The notes under the pieces were generated by a model. It did no database searches. It was given only the letters and a program-made list of their open reading frames with translations, and had not been told where the DNA came from. From Quillaja saponaria (Eukaryota; Streptophyta; Magnoliopsida; Fabales; Quillajaceae), in contig CM055608.1 in NCBI GenBank assembly GCA_029379385.1, positions 25,480,350-25,544,349 of the forward strand: 64,000 nt of DNA, given 5' to 3'. Position numbers and translations under genes: made by a program. This document shows, one piece after another, positions 63,288 through 64,000 of the stretch (within the stretch, counting starts at the first letter, position 1; each line of letters starts with the position of its first letter).

Positions 63288-63301
63288 AGAGCTCTGATAC
63301 C
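63288..63301 (-). promoter_or_regulatory. tRNA-iMet primer-binding-site-like motif
   Basis: TGGTATCAGAGCTC on the minus strand matches the usual plant retroelement and caulimovirid primer-binding site over its first 12 bases, being complementary to the 3' end of initiator tRNA-Met. No clear LTR CA end precedes it. Confidence 0.5.
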
Positions 63302-63310
63302 ATAATATTT

Positions 63311-63793
63311 TTGTACCATAATATTAAAGACTATGAGAAAACCATAGATGAATGGGCACAATCATTGTCCATCATTATAACAAATTATAGAGCCTCTTGG
63401 TCTAAAGAAAAATTTTTAGACTTCATAGCAGGAACGTTGCAAGGAAACACTTTGCAATTTCTTAGAAAATGGGAAAGTTCTATAAAAGGAATGGCCCAGA
63501 AGAAAGGATTACTAGAAACTTTTAATAGTTTTGATAAAATCCTACAAGAATTCGTTACTATAATAAAGAAAGAATTTTGTGGATATATGGATCCTCAAAA
63601 TTTATTAGGACATTGCAAAGATATTATGGATATATATCCTCAAAATTTTGTGGATTTATGGATCCTCAAAATTTACTATAAAAAATTTCTTATTCCAAAG
63701 ATATTATGTTTTCCTTTAATGCATGGAGATATGTTACTAGGAAATAATTTCCTACAGAAATATTTTCCTTTAAAATTGGAGCCACATTCTTAA
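63311..63793 (+). pseudogene. Pararetrovirus-like capsid/protease remnant
   Basis: This 160-codon frame has two unlike parts. The first ~100 residues (TIDEWAQSLSIII, SKEKFLDFIAGTLQG) resemble the capsid or gag helical region of endogenous caulimovirids and related elements. The last ~25 (MLLGNNFLQKYFP) resemble the end of a retroviral-type aspartic protease. The nucleic-acid-binding region and the protease active site that should lie between them are missing, so the copy has a large internal deletion. A short repeat (DPQNLLGHCKDIMD / YPQNFVDLWILKIYY) sits at the junction. It is a dead remnant whose family is inferred from motif style only. Confidence 0.5.
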
Positions 63794-64000
63794 AACCAAT
63801 TAATTAGCGTTAGAAGGAGTGGTGTATATATTTATATATAATGTTAAGCTCCATTATGTTAGCAATGTGGAGAATTATCACGTTGACACTAAGAAACATA
63901 AAAGAAATATGGTGTTGGTCTCAATTCAAATCTGAAACAGCTCTTGTTGGCTAAGCTTGATTGACAAAACTTTATTGATACATATCGAAAATCGCGAACT
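63794..64000. other. Window end, nothing recognised
   Basis: AT-rich sequence after the viral remnant, probably still part of the same insertion. Confidence 0.3.

Noticed and set aside
63288..63301. tRNA gene ending in CTCTGATACCA
   Set aside because: Only the 3' end of initiator tRNA-Met is matched and no cloverleaf precedes it; a primer-binding site on the minus strand explains it better.

Overview
The window looks like nuclear DNA from a eudicot plant. It is AT-rich, the genes have many introns with canonical GT/AG borders, several promoters carry AAACCCTA-type motifs, and the families present are plant types: a KIN-14 kinesin with a calponin-homology domain, an AGL15/AGL18-type MADS factor, a plant GT61 glycosyltransferase and a DAR-type GTPase. 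I could not fix the species. I found no prokaryotic operon, CRISPR array, rRNA or complete tRNA.

Layout. Positions 1-2,930 are a mosaic of inverted endogenous pararetrovirus-like fragments, two with a 35S-like promoter layout. A Y14/RBM8A-like exon-junction-complex gene (minus, 4,675-7,817) keeps its RRM but lacks the usual acidic N-terminus. From 8.6 to 14.7 kb is retrotransposon debris, including a 3.67 kb solo LTR with a perfect 5 bp target duplication. Next is a complete TFIIB gene (minus, 15,084-19,216). From 19.5 to 31 kb is gene-poor: a CACTA-type transposon end at 20.8 kb, a G-box patch at 24.1 kb and a ~3.9 kb higher-order tandem array at 26.5-30.3 kb.

The right half is gene-dense: a GT61 glycosyltransferase (plus, 31,357-33,335), a KIN-14 kinesin (minus, 34,666-43,681, 18 coding exons), a MADS-box gene (plus, 47,286-51,411, 8 exons) and a circularly permuted GTPase of the MTG1/RbgA family (plus, 53,637-58,923, 7 exons). 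The kinesin and MADS gene are divergent and share a ~3.6 kb intergenic space; GT61 and the kinesin are convergent. The last 3 kb hold repeated LTR-like segments, a tRNA-iMet primer-binding-site-like motif and a capsid/protease remnant of a pararetrovirus-like element.

The host genes are unrelated housekeeping or regulatory functions (mRNA quality control, Pol II initiation, wall or glycan synthesis, microtubule motor, transcription factor, organellar ribosome assembly). I see no sign that they form one pathway. Every exon chain was built by hand from splice sites and reading-frame phase, and the phases close for all six genes. The least ordinary signals are the Y14-like gene with a different first exon, the inverted viral mosaic, the ~550 bp higher-order repeat, a 49 bp near-perfect hairpin in a GTPase intron, and long G and C homopolymers in two introns of the MADS gene.
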